From positions 62,001-126,000 of the forward strand of contig NZ_FOYH01000002.1 in the NCBI RefSeq assembly GCF_900116015.1: DNA of 64,000 nt, given 5' to 3'. A program made the translations under genes and the position numbers. Each line of letters begins with the position of its first letter. The first letter of the stretch is position 1. Source of the stretch: Enterobacter sp. kpr-6. Its GTDB lineage: Bacteria; Pseudomonadota; Gammaproteobacteria; Enterobacterales; Enterobacteriaceae. Below the pieces are notes generated by a model. It did no database searches and was not told the DNA's origin. It worked only from the letters and a program-made list of their open reading frames with translations. Below are positions 40,107-48,142 of this stretch, in pieces.

Positions 40107-40123
40107 CGCACTGTACTGGTGCA
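40107..40123 (-). promoter_or_regulatory. NtrC enhancer site of nac
   Basis: CGCACTGTACTGGTGCA matches the palindromic NtrC consensus TGCACCNNNNNGGTGCA at 15 of 17 effective positions, about 120 bp upstream of the sigma-54 promoter. Distance and orientation are suitable for an enhancer. Confidence 0.8.
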
Positions 40124-40200
40124 CGGATACTCTTTTTGCTGCGCAAATCAGCGAATTGCCGAATTTGTCGGCAAACGAACGTAATGAGGCGATCCACCCT

Positions 40201-40229
40201 TTGACAAGCCCACGGCACGCCGTTAATAT
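40201..40229 (+). promoter_or_regulatory. Promoter of tRNA-Asn copy 2
   Basis: TTGACA (40201-40206), a 17-bp spacer and TAATAT (40224-40229), 18 bp upstream of the tRNA. Both hexamers are near consensus. Confidence 0.85.
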
Positions 40230-40247
40230 GCGCCCCGTTCACACGAT

Positions 40248-40323
40248 TCCTCTGTAGTTCAGTCGGTAGAACGGCGGACTGTTAATCCGTATGTCACTGG
40301 TTCGAGTCCAGTCAGAGGAGCCA
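40248..40323 (+). tRNA. tRNA-Asn (anticodon GTT), copy 2
   Basis: Identical 76-nt sequence to copy 1. It is the integration target for the island that follows: its last 12 bases plus the next seven (40312-40330) recur at 43273-43291, and a variant copy is at 41672-41695. Confidence 0.97.
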
Positions 40324-40330
40324 AATTTAA

Positions 40331-40362
40331 AAACCCGCTTAAGGCAACTTAAGCGGGTTTTT
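40331..40362 (+). terminator. Terminator of tRNA-Asn copy 2
   Basis: Perfect 13-bp arms (40331-40343 and 40348-40360) around a GCAA loop, then TT. The same hairpin is present in inverse orientation at 47915-47944 behind tRNA-Asn copy 3. Confidence 0.9.
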
Positions 40363-40454
40363 GCTATCTGCGTTAAACATCAGGAAATAAGATAAGTATC
40401 CCGTAAATGTCTTCTATGGCTTTCGCCACCTGACCAGCGGACAAAAAAGACTAA

Positions 40455-41450
40455 TCAGACATCATCAGGTTTTATAACCACCCCATACAAGCACAGCTCA
40501 GGCGGCTCCGCCGGCGTAATCACCCCGATTCTGATTGGCAAAGAACCCTCTTGTTGGCATTGTTTCTTTATAAGCAGCCAGTTCTCAGTTTCAGAGTCCA
40601 TATGCGTAATCAGGGAGTCAAATGCTCCATCAGCAATTTCTACTTTTAGCGGTTTCTCTTTTTCACTGTCACCTGAGTTATATTCAGCCGTCTTCGAAAT
40701 ATCACCTTCCAGCCCTGCCAGGCTATTCTTTAATTCTTCAAAGCTACTTTCAGCCGCTTGTGGAGTGTCAAAGAACAAACCACTAATGAAGATCGCTTCC
40801 ATCACTTCGCTGAAAGAAAAAGAGGTATCCCCATAAACTAAACGACTGTGATCGGTACTCTTCACCCCAGTGACACTTTCTCTTAGCACGTCATCCTTCT
40901 GTACGGTCATCAGCGTTTGCTTGTTGTAGAGGATCACTGGCAGGTTTTTAATTTCGTGGATATTTCCGCTAAGGCTCCAGCGCTCTTTATCGCCTTTAAT
41001 AAAACCTGAAGCGTCACAACTACTTTCTATATCAAACTGGTCAGTGGGGATCCGTTCACGATTGAGCCAGTCTGTAAAATCCTCACCGTCGTCCTTGTCT
41101 TCGTATTGATAGGCGCGATAGACAGCGCTTCGGCGATCGATGCCAATCCACTCAAGATCCCATGTTGAGGATTTGGATGGTTTTTTTACTTCGTCAATAT
41201 AGGCTGCGACATCCCGATCCAGATAAGCGGTTAGTAATTCCTTCCAGGGCTCAATGGCAAAAAAGATATTCGCAAGCGTAGTTCCTTCTTCAATTATCAC
41301 GGTATGACGAAAGAATCTGAGGAGAAAAAAGGGGTCGGTAGCTGAAATGGTTTTCTGGATTGATAGCAACGGAAGTGCTGTTGTTTCTTCGTAATCAGAG
41401 CGAAAGCGCAGTATTGAATCTGAACAGAAAATTAATTGACCTTCCATCAT
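40455..41450 (-). CDS. Unknown protein in the tRNA-Asn island (331 residues)
   Basis: Not recognised. It is a soluble, acidic protein with no signal peptide or membrane helix. It opens with MMEGQLIFCSDSILRFRSDY and ends with an IGVITPAEPPELCLYGVVIKPDDV strand-rich region. A charged Ser/Glu-rich linker lies near residue 265 (KTAEYNSGDSEKEKPLK). The second ATG (41447) is as likely a start as the first. It lies alone in the first att-bounded segment (40331-41695), facing away from the TIR gene. Codon use is more AT-rich than core genes. Confidence 0.55.
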   Translation of the reverse strand: MMEGQLIFCSDSILRFRSDYEETTALPLLSIQKTISATDPFFLLRFFRHTVIIEEGTTLANIFFAIEPWKELLTAYLDRDVAAYIDEVKKPSKSSTWDLEWIGIDRRSAVYRAYQYEDKDDGEDFTDWLNRERIPTDQFDIESSCDASGFIKGDKERWSLSGNIHEIKNLPVILYNKQTLMTVQKDDVLRESVTGVKSTDHSRLVYGDTSFSFSEVMEAIFISGLFFDTPQAAESSFEELKNSLAGLEGDISKTAEYNSGDSEKEKPLKVEIADGAFDSLITHMDSETENWLLIKKQCQQEGSLPIRIGVITPAEPPELCLYGVVIKPDDV

Positions 41451-42231
41451 TTATCGGGCTCCTGATGTTATGTAGCAATCCCTGGCTAATCTGAGTCACA
41501 ACTTATTTGCGCTTTATCTGGTTTAAAGGCAAAAAAGATGGCGTACAGACCATAATACTCGACTTACATGCAGAAAGGAAAATCCAGTAAAATACGTGGT
41601 CATTCTGGTGGTGTTGACAACTCAATGTTTAGATTTAGCTTATCAATCAGCCAGTTAATGGCTAAGGCGATCCCAGTCAGAGGAGTCAAATTTAAGGAAA
41701 GCAGAAGTTCACTGACGTCTACTTTCTACGTTTTTATTAACTGATTACTTTCTTCTTCAGGCCACACTCGATCTCTAAAACTGCTCGAATTCCACTATTT
41801 CACTGGTTAAGCTGTCCATCGGGAAAAGCGAAAATGCTTGGCTACTTTGAAATTGCCATGCGGATTAAGCAATACATTGCTGCGCTCCTGCGTCCTAATC
41901 TTGCATAAGATATGGGAAGGCACAGTCCAGAAGCCAGAGATCGAACACCCCCTTGTACTGGAGCTTGAAGAGATCCGCTACTGCTTGAACGTATTGATGC
42001 CTACATAGTCCGCAGAATGATTACATTGCCACTAAAACTCACTCTGCAGATCTTCATTCGTTTCAGTAAACTTCGTTTTGCTCGTAGGTCAGAAATCCAC
42101 TTCAAAAGATGCGATGGTCAGGCCGTTTAAGTTTATTCAGAAAAGATTCACTAATTCAAGACACGAGGAAGTGTCTTGATGATATCCTTACAGAGTGGTA
42201 AATCATTACATAATTTCTTATGGAGGGAGCT
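41451..42231. other. Gap holding an att-like repeat and gene debris, upstream of the TIR gene
   Basis: No intact gene. A tRNA-Asn 3'-end copy with one change (GAGTCAAATTTAA at 41672-41695) sits inside. From about 41824 to 42020 short open runs in shifting frames (GKAKMLGYFEIAMRIKQYI, then KPEIEHPLVLELEEIRYCLN) look like a decayed coding sequence. The family is not recognised. The 100 bp before 42232 are AT-rich and include the TIR promoter region. Confidence 0.4.
41672..41695 (+). repeat. Variant copy of the tRNA-Asn 3' end (att-like)
   Basis: CCCAGTCAGAGGAGTCAAATTTAA repeats the last 17 bases of the tRNA plus flank with one C-to-T change in the CCA-region trinucleotide. It is in direct orientation with copies at 40312 and 43273, splitting the island in two. 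Confidence 0.75.
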
Positions 42232-43107
42232 ATGAGTATTAGTGTTTTTTTAAGTCATAATCATAATGACAAACCATTTATCAGGAAATTAGCACGAGAC
42301 CTTGAAAATCATGGTGTTCGTTACTGGCTTGACGAAGCAGAAATGAAAATTGGCGACTCCCTGATTCAAAAAATTAGGGAAGGAATTGATAGTGTTGATT
42401 ACTTTGCCGTAATACTTTCCCCTGACTCAATTAACGCACCTTGGGTGGTTAATGAACTAGATGTAGCAATGAATCATCAAATAAGTGGTAAAAAAATAAA
42501 AGTATTGCCTATTATACTGAAAGAATGTGATCCTCCGGGATTTCTCACTGGGAAACTGTATGCCGATTTTAAAAAAGAAGACCATTATATTGAATCATTT
42601 AAACGGTTAGTTGAAAGCATAGGGGTGGTTTTTAATAAAAATGTCATGCGCGATGAAAAAACATTTGATAATCTTGGTACTGCTTTAGACAAAGCATCCC
42701 ATGCAAATATCCCTGTGATGTGTAAACCATTTCATAGACCTTTTCAATACATGGGAATGCAAGTTTCACAGGCAGAAAAAATATTTGAGTGTAAAGGCAA
42801 TGAAGTTGGAAGCATTATTGTTGAAGACGATGATTGTCGAATGTATCTAGAAGCAGAAGGTAATTTTATTAGCTATATAGAAGTTGATTTCAAAAAAACT
42901 GTTCCACATTATAAAAATAAAGAATTCGATTCGGAAATTTTCCTTGGAGCCTTGAGCATAGGCTTATCAGAGCTAGAACTCGCTCGCAAGAAAACATATA
43001 ATCATACATATTATGATCACCGACGCAAATTAAAAATAAATGTAATTTGTCTATACGACGAAGCCCCAATAACTGTATCCTTTAGTTCTAAACACTACGG
43101 TATGTAA
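42232..43107 (+). CDS. TIR-domain protein with unknown C-terminal domain
   Basis: 291 residues, start ATG at 42232 after TATGGAGGGAGCT. An in-frame ATG at 42220 overlaps the GGAGG and is less likely. The first 130 residues form a bacterial TIR domain: SISVFLSHNHNDKPFIRKLA (box 1), YWLDEAEMKIGDSL (box 2), IREGIDSVDYFAVILSPD (core strand), and WVVNELDVAM, whose Glu fits the NADase catalytic position. The remaining residues (from about 150) match nothing I know, with a YMGMQVSQAEKIFECKGNEVG stretch. Such proteins often deplete NAD+ in anti-phage defence. Its neighbour and att-bounded setting fit a defence island, but function is not shown. Confidence 0.78.
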   Translation: MSISVFLSHNHNDKPFIRKLARDLENHGVRYWLDEAEMKIGDSLIQKIREGIDSVDYFAVILSPDSINAPWVVNELDVAMNHQISGKKIKVLPIILKECDPPGFLTGKLYADFKKEDHYIESFKRLVESIGVVFNKNVMRDEKTFDNLGTALDKASHANIPVMCKPFHRPFQYMGMQVSQAEKIFECKGNEVGSIIVEDDDCRMYLEAEGNFISYIEVDFKKTVPHYKNKEFDSEIFLGALSIGLSELELARKKTYNHTYYDHRRKLKINVICLYDEAPITVSFSSKHYGM

Positions 43108-43120
43108 TATTTTATATTCA

Positions 43121-43146
43121 GGCATTCAAATATGTAATTGAATGCC
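43121..43146 (+). terminator. Hairpin after the TIR gene
   Basis: GGCATTCAA and TTGAATGCC form perfect 9-bp arms around 8 nt, 14 bp after the stop. There is no T-run of five, so termination would be weak. Confidence 0.55.
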
Positions 43147-43272
43147 ATGATATTTATTCAGAAACATTAGAATTTTTATGATTTATGCACTGTAGATTAA
43201 ATATTGTATACAATGCTTTGGTATAACACATCATTATGGCTTTTCTTGTTTGTCAGATATGGCATGCGTCAA

Positions 43273-43291
43273 TCAGAGGAGCCAAATTTAA
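43273..43291 (+). repeat. Right-hand copy of the tRNA-Asn 3' end (att-like)
   Basis: TCAGAGGAGCCAAATTTAA is identical to 40312-40330 at the end of tRNA-Asn copy 2. It is followed by a different but related terminator hairpin, consistent with the original tRNA flank displaced by the island. Confidence 0.85.
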
Positions 43292-43293
43292 GA

Positions 43294-43325
43294 AGCCCGC
43301 TCAGAGAAACCTGAGCGGGCTTTTT
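43294..43325 (+). terminator. Terminator at the island right end
   Basis: 11-bp arms AGCCCGCTCAG and its complement around a 6-nt loop lead into TTTTT. It probably ended the tRNA-Asn transcript before the island was inserted. Confidence 0.85.
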
Positions 43326-43386
43326 GTTTTCAGCCAGTACCAGAAAATGTGGATGTAACAACATCCGCGTTATATCGTGTCAGGCG

Positions 43387-43632
43387 TTACTCATTGCCCC
43401 ACTGGTTCAGGAACATGGCGATTTCGTCGATACGTTTTTCGTCGATTCCAGCTTCTTTAGCCATCTCGCTCTGCGCACTTTCGCTGATTTCTTCGTTGTT
43501 CATTAAGCGGGTGATCAACAACTGGAAATAACGCGCCACGGGTTCACGTTCTGCTTCGCTCAACGCTTCGGCGGACTCCGTCGAATACTCGTCAGCGATG
43601 TCATAATATTTGATTGGCACTTCATTGTTCAT
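43387..43632 (-). CDS. YmjA-like DUF2543 protein
   Basis: 81 residues, related to E. coli YmjA (DUF2543): it keeps [13 protein letters not shown] near the start and a C-terminal [23 protein letters not shown] block ([19 protein letters not shown]). Function unknown. In E. coli ymjA lies far away in the puu region, so this may be a paralogue. It is co-oriented with the cold-shock-like gene upstream (47-bp gap). Confidence 0.8.
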   Translation of the reverse strand: MNNEVPIKYYDIADEYSTESAEALSEAEREPVARYFQLLITRLMNNEEISESAQSEMAKEAGIDEKRIDEIAMFLNQWGNE

Positions 43633-43678
43633 AACTCATCTCCGGATTGACGCCTGGGTTAATGGCGGGTGTTTCGGC

Positions 43679-44161
43679 TCAGACTTTGAGCATTTTCACC
43701 GTGGCATCCACGTCGATCTCATCTTCCGAGAAGATTAACGTCGTGCCCTGGAAGGTCGTGATCGCCAGTTTTTTCAGCGTGCGCATTTCACCCTCTTTCG
43801 CGGCAGTTTTCGGCCTGATATTGCCCATCAGGAGATTCACTGAAAGCACCGCGTTTTCTTTATCAATGCCGGTATCGACAGGCACTTCTTCGCTGTAAAC
43901 CAGGTAAGATTTGATCGCCGTGAGTTTGAGACGCTCGCCCGCGATATAGATATATTTGCTGTCCGGGATGACTTTCACCGCATAGGCTGACAGGCCCTTG
44001 TTATTGGTGGTGGGCTCAAACGTCACCGCCGCATCTTTCTTAATCAGGTCTGGGTTGGCGACCTTAATCACATGAAAATAACGGTTGTCGCCGTTTTCAT
44101 CTTTGATAAATCCAAAACCTTTATCTTTAAACCACGTTGTGATCGTTCCGTTCATCGCCAT
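43679..44161 (-). CDS. Cold-shock-domain protein with C-terminal extension
   Basis: 160 residues. The first 66 residues form a CspA-type OB fold: MNGTITTWFKDKGFGFIKDENG includes the RNP1 motif KGFGFI, and the RNP2 region is altered (RYFHVI instead of VFVH). The last 90 residues have no domain I recognise. It probably binds single-stranded nucleic acid. The ATG at 44155 (M3) is an alternative start. It is divergent from the pseudouridine synthase gene. Confidence 0.75.
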   Translation of the reverse strand: MAMNGTITTWFKDKGFGFIKDENGDNRYFHVIKVANPDLIKKDAAVTFEPTTNNKGLSAYAVKVIPDSKYIYIAGERLKLTAIKSYLVYSEEVPVDTGIDKENAVLSVNLLMGNIRPKTAAKEGEMRTLKKLAITTFQGTTLIFSEDEIDVDATVKMLKV

Positions 44162-44352
44162 TACCGCCTGATTAATCGTTTATCTACTCAATTTTTGCAG
44201 CGCGCAGTGTAAAGCACAATGCCTGCGCCGACTACGTCTTTACTTTAAGTCTGGATGATAAATTTCAGGTCAGCGAGCGGCAACCGTCTGCGATTCGCCA
44301 GGCTGCACAGAATTCGTTATCATCCGCTCCTCTTCTTCATTCGGGCAGCCTG

Positions 44353-45051
44353 ATGTCTACGATTATCGATACCTTTATTGCCCCGCCGTGCCACGACAGA
44401 ATCGAAACTCTTTATCAGGACGACCATCTGGTCCTAATTAATAAACCCGCCGGGTTGCTGAGCCTCTCCGGGAAAAATCCGCAGAATCTGGATTCCGTAC
44501 ACCACCGGCTGGTGCAGATATTCCCCGGTTGTACGCTTGTACACCGACTGGACTTTGGCACCTCCGGGCTGATGGTGGTTGCCCGCAATAAGGCGATCAA
44601 CGCCGCGCTGTGCCAGCAGTTCAGCCAGCGCACGGTGACCAAAGTTTACAGCGCCCTGCTTTGCGGGCATTTGAGTGAGGATGAGGGAGTAATAGAGGCG
44701 GCGATTGCCAGAGATCCGGCGCTGTTCCCGCTGATGTCGATTTGCGACCTCCACGGCAAGCCCGCCCGTTCCCGCTATCGCGTGGTAAAACGTTTTTATG
44801 ATGAGCGGGAAGACGGGACGTTACTGCCGCTGACGCGGGTAGAGCTCACCCCGGAAACCGGGCGTACTCATCAACTGCGCATTCATTGCCAGCACCTGGG
44901 TCACCCTATTCTGGGCTGCGATCTCTATGGCGGTCTCTCGTGGCCTGGCACCGAACGGACGCCACGCCTGATGCTGCATGCCAGCGAGCTGAATTTCATT
45001 CATCCTGTCAGCCAGGAAGCGATGACAGCACGCAGTGACAGTCCGTTTTGA
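44353..45051 (+). CDS. RluA-family RNA pseudouridine synthase
   Basis: 232 residues, RluA/RluC/RluD superfamily without an S4 domain. The catalytic Asp is in HRLDFGTSGLMVVA near residue 66, and the RluA-type ETGRTHQLRIHCQHLGHPILG block is near residue 180. It is closest in length to RluA of E. coli but differs in the N-terminus. It may act on tRNA or 23S rRNA. It is convergent with the monooxygenase gene across a short hairpin (45063-45090). Confidence 0.83.
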   Translation: MSTIIDTFIAPPCHDRIETLYQDDHLVLINKPAGLLSLSGKNPQNLDSVHHRLVQIFPGCTLVHRLDFGTSGLMVVARNKAINAALCQQFSQRTVTKVYSALLCGHLSEDEGVIEAAIARDPALFPLMSICDLHGKPARSRYRVVKRFYDEREDGTLLPLTRVELTPETGRTHQLRIHCQHLGHPILGCDLYGGLSWPGTERTPRLMLHASELNFIHPVSQEAMTARSDSPF

Positions 45052-45108
45052 AATACAGTGAATCCGGCACCTGCTTTTACAGATGCCGGAGTAAAGAGAC
45101 AACGGCGG

Positions 45109-46137
45109 TTATGCGTCGCGCCAGCCCATCGCCGGAGCAACATGTTTCAGAATGGATTCGATGACATGGGCGTTGTACTCCACACCCAACTGATTCGGTA
45201 CGGTCAGCAATAACGTATCCGCTTCCGCGATCGCTTCATCCTTTTTAAGCTGCTCGATCAGTTTGTCCGGTTCTGCCGCATAACTGCGCCCGAAAATCGC
45301 GCGGGTTTTCTCATCGAGGAAGCCGACTTTATCGTCGTCGTCACGGCCTGAGCCGAAATACATCCGATCGCGTTCATTAATCAGCGCAAAAATGCTGCGG
45401 CTGACCGAGACGCGCGGTGTCCGGGTATGTCCGGCCTCTGCCCAGGCCTCGCGATAGGCGCGGATCTGTTTGGCCTGCTGGATGTGGAACGCTTCGCCGG
45501 TTTCATCGTCTTTCAGCGTGGAGCTTTGCAGATTCATGCCCAGCTTCGCGGCCCATACCGCCGTCGCGTTAGAACCTGCGCCCCACCAGATACGCTCGCG
45601 CAGCCCTTCCGAATAGGGCTCAGGGCGCAACAGCCCCGGCGGGTTCGGGAACATGGGCTGTGGATTGGGCTTCGCAAAACCTTCTCCACGTAGCGCGTCC
45701 AGCAGCACTTCGGTGTGGCGGCGCGCCATGTCGGACTCATTTTCGCCTTCAGACGGGGCGTAACCGAAATAACGCCAGCCATCAATGACCTGTTCCGGGG
45801 AACCACGGCTGATGCCAAGCTGTAAGCGCCCGCCAGAGATTAAATCTGCCGCCCCGGCATCTTCGACCATATACAGCGGGTTTTCATAGCGCATGTCGAT
45901 AACACCCGTACCGATTTCAATACGCTGGGTTTTCGCGCCAATGGCCGCCAGCAGGGGGAACGGCGAGCTGAGCTGACGGGCAAAGTGGTGCACCCTGAAA
46001 TAAGCGCCGTCCGCGCCCAGTTCTTCGGCGGCAACGGCCAGGTCGATGGATTGTAGCAGCGCGTCAGCGGCTGAGCGGGTACCGGACTGCGATGAAGGCG
46101 TCCAGTGACCAAATGACAAAAATCCAATCTTTTTCAT
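45109..46137 (-). CDS. LLM-class flavin-dependent monooxygenase (luciferase-like)
   Basis: 342 residues, bacterial luciferase superfamily. The fold markers are SIDLAVAAEELGADGAYFRVHHF near residue 30, RIEIGTGVIDMRYENPLYM, and GGRLQLGISRGSPEQVIDGWRYFG. The FMN/F420-type substrate is not evident, and close relatives are mostly annotated only by family. It diverges from amn with a 263-bp gap that includes both promoters. Confidence 0.85.
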   Translation of the reverse strand: MKKIGFLSFGHWTPSSQSGTRSAADALLQSIDLAVAAEELGADGAYFRVHHFARQLSSPFPLLAAIGAKTQRIEIGTGVIDMRYENPLYMVEDAGAADLISGGRLQLGISRGSPEQVIDGWRYFGYAPSEGENESDMARRHTEVLLDALRGEGFAKPNPQPMFPNPPGLLRPEPYSEGLRERIWWGAGSNATAVWAAKLGMNLQSSTLKDDETGEAFHIQQAKQIRAYREAWAEAGHTRTPRVSVSRSIFALINERDRMYFGSGRDDDDKVGFLDEKTRAIFGRSYAAEPDKLIEQLKKDEAIAEADTLLLTVPNQLGVEYNAHVIESILKHVAPAMGWRDA

Positions 46138-46400
46138 GACGTGTTTATCCTGGTTTCAGGGGAATGATGAGCAGGCAGGCGAATATTCTTGATAGTCTCG
46201 TTCAGGCCCGGCCCGGATAATGTCTACTTTACGCATTACCCGCCGGGAATAAATATCCTTTGCTTAACATACAGCATCAAATTAATTGAAGGAGTGCCTG
46301 AGTCCGGCAAGCCTGCTTTTCAGTATTATCCGCGCACTTTTGTTTCACAATCCTGTGACATACTATCGACAGGCCAACACCGGTGAACAAGGAGATAATG

Positions 46401-47855
46401 ATGAACAATAAGGGTGCAAGTCTCACCCCGGAGCAGGCGCTGGATAAGCTTGAGGCGCTGTATGAGCAATCTGTCACGGCCCTGCGCGAGGCAATCGGCC
46501 AGTATATTGACCAGGGTACGCTTCCCGACACGCTAACCCGCGCACAAGGTCAGTTTGTCTATCCCGAACTCTCCGTAAGCTGGGACGGCAGCGCAAAGAA
46601 TCCGCAGAAAACCCGTGCTTACGCGCGTTTCACCCATCCCGGCTGCTACACCACCACCATCACTCGCCCCACCCTCTTTCGCCCCTATTTGCTTGAACAG
46701 CTCACCATGCTGTTTCAGGATTACGGCGCGCACATCGAAGTGGGACCGTCACAGCATGAGATCCCCTATCCTTATGTGATTGACGGCTCGGCTCTGACGC
46801 TGGATCGCTCGATGAGCGCCGGGTTAACGCGCTATTTCCCGACCACCGAACTGGCGCAGATTGGTGATGAAACGGCAGATGGTCTGTTCCATCCGACGGA
46901 GTTCTATCCGCTGTCACATTTTGACGCCCGTCGCGTCGATTTCTCGCTGGCCCGCCTGCGCCACTACACGGGCACTCCGGTTGAACACTTCCAGCCTTTC
47001 GTCCTGTTCACTAACTACACCCGCTATGTGGATGAGTTTGTGCGCTGGGGATGCAGCCAGATCCTCGATCCCGACAGCCCTTACGTGGCGCTCTCCTGTG
47101 CGGGCGGGATTTGGATCACCGCTGAAACGCAGGCCCCGGAAGAAGCCATTTCCGATCTCGCCTGGAAAAAACACCAGATGCCCGCCTGGCATCTCATTAC
47201 CGCCGACGGCCAGGGGATCACCCTGGTTAACATTGGCGTTGGCCCGTCGAACGCGAAAACGATTTGCGATCACCTGGCGGTGCTGCGCCCGGACGTCTGG
47301 CTGATGATTGGTCACTGCGGCGGTCTGCGTGAAAGTCAGTCGATTGGCGATTACGTGCTGGCTCACGCCTATCTGCGCGACGATCACGTGCTGGATGCGG
47401 TGCTGCCGCCGGATATTCCTATCCCCAGCATCGCCGAGGTGCAGCGCGCGCTTTACGATGCCACCAAGCAGGTGAGCGAAATGCCGGGCGAGGCGGTGAA
47501 ACAGCGGCTGCGTACCGGTACCGTCGTCACGACCGACGATCGTAACTGGGAGCTGCGCTACTCGGCTTCTGCCCTGCGGTTTAACCTGAGCCGTGCGGTG
47601 GCCATTGATATGGAAAGCGCCACGATCGCCGCCCAGGGATATCGCTTCCGCGTCCCTTACGGCACGTTGCTGTGCGTGTCTGACAAGCCGTTACACGGTG
47701 AGATTAAACTGCCGGGCCAGGCGAACCGTTTTTACGAGGGGGCGATATCGGAGCATTTGCAGATCGGCATTCGCGCCATCGATCTGCTGCGCGCCGAAGG
47801 GGAGAAACTGCATTCGCGCAAACTGCGTACCTTTAACGAGCCGCCGTTCCGTTAA
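46401..47855 (+). CDS. amn: AMP nucleosidase Amn
   Basis: Hydrolyses AMP to adenine and ribose-5-phosphate. The protein is 484 residues, the same as E. coli, with near identity across SQHEIPYPYVIDGS and LDAVLPPDIPIPSIAEVQRALYDATK. The nucleoside-phosphorylase-type C-terminal domain contains GHCGGLRESQS and the DMESATIAAQG active-site motif. The start at 46401 is chosen because AAGGAG lies 7 nt upstream. Earlier starts at 46383 (GTG) and 46398 exist. E. coli amn is Pho-regulated, and TGTGACATA at 46354-46362 may be half of a Pho box, weakly. Confidence 0.96.
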   Translation: MNNKGASLTPEQALDKLEALYEQSVTALREAIGQYIDQGTLPDTLTRAQGQFVYPELSVSWDGSAKNPQKTRAYARFTHPGCYTTTITRPTLFRPYLLEQLTMLFQDYGAHIEVGPSQHEIPYPYVIDGSALTLDRSMSAGLTRYFPTTELAQIGDETADGLFHPTEFYPLSHFDARRVDFSLARLRHYTGTPVEHFQPFVLFTNYTRYVDEFVRWGCSQILDPDSPYVALSCAGGIWITAETQAPEEAISDLAWKKHQMPAWHLITADGQGITLVNIGVGPSNAKTICDHLAVLRPDVWLMIGHCGGLRESQSIGDYVLAHAYLRDDHVLDAVLPPDIPIPSIAEVQRALYDATKQVSEMPGEAVKQRLRTGTVVTTDDRNWELRYSASALRFNLSRAVAIDMESATIAAQGYRFRVPYGTLLCVSDKPLHGEIKLPGQANRFYEGAISEHLQIGIRAIDLLRAEGEKLHSRKLRTFNEPPFR

Positions 47856-47870
47856 CGGCGAATAACCTGA

Positions 47871-47894
47871 AATGGCTGGCAACGGCCATTTTTT
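47871..47894 (+). terminator. Terminator of amn
   Basis: AATGGC and GCCATT arms around an 8-nt loop run into six Ts. Confidence 0.8.
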
Positions 47895-47914
47895 CGGGTT
47901 AGCGCAGATAGCAA

Positions 47915-47944
47915 AAACCCGCTTAAGTTGCCTTAAGCGGGTTT
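47915..47944 (-). terminator. Terminator of tRNA-Asn copy 3
   Basis: Same 13-bp hairpin as at 40331-40360, inverted, with the adjoining tRNA on the minus strand. Confidence 0.88.
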
Positions 47945-47951
47945 TTAAATT

Positions 47952-48027
47952 TGGCTCCTCTGACTGGACTCGAACCAGTGACATACGGATTAACAGTCCG
48001 CCGTTCTACCGACTGAACTACAGAGGA
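47952..48027 (-). tRNA. tRNA-Asn (anticodon GTT), copy 3, minus strand
   Basis: Same 76-nt sequence as the other copies, reversed. The promoter is TTGACA/TAATAT with a 17-bp spacer (48069-48074 and 48046-48051). The tRNA, its leader and its terminator form a roughly 130-bp inverted repeat with copy 2. The position matches asnW/asnU neighbours of E. coli next to yeeO. Confidence 0.97.
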
Positions 48028-48142
48028 ATCGTGTGAACGGGGCGAATATTAGCGATGCACCGTGCCCTTGTCAAAGCCTGTTTTTAAAAAAGTTGTTGAT
48101 TGCCCATTTATTCTTCACTCTGAACAAAAAGAGCGCATCCCG

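Noticed and set aside
46340..46400. Pho box upstream of amn
   Set aside because: Only one half (TGTGACATA) resembles CTGTCATA and the second repeat at the right spacing is poor. I did not list it as a feature.
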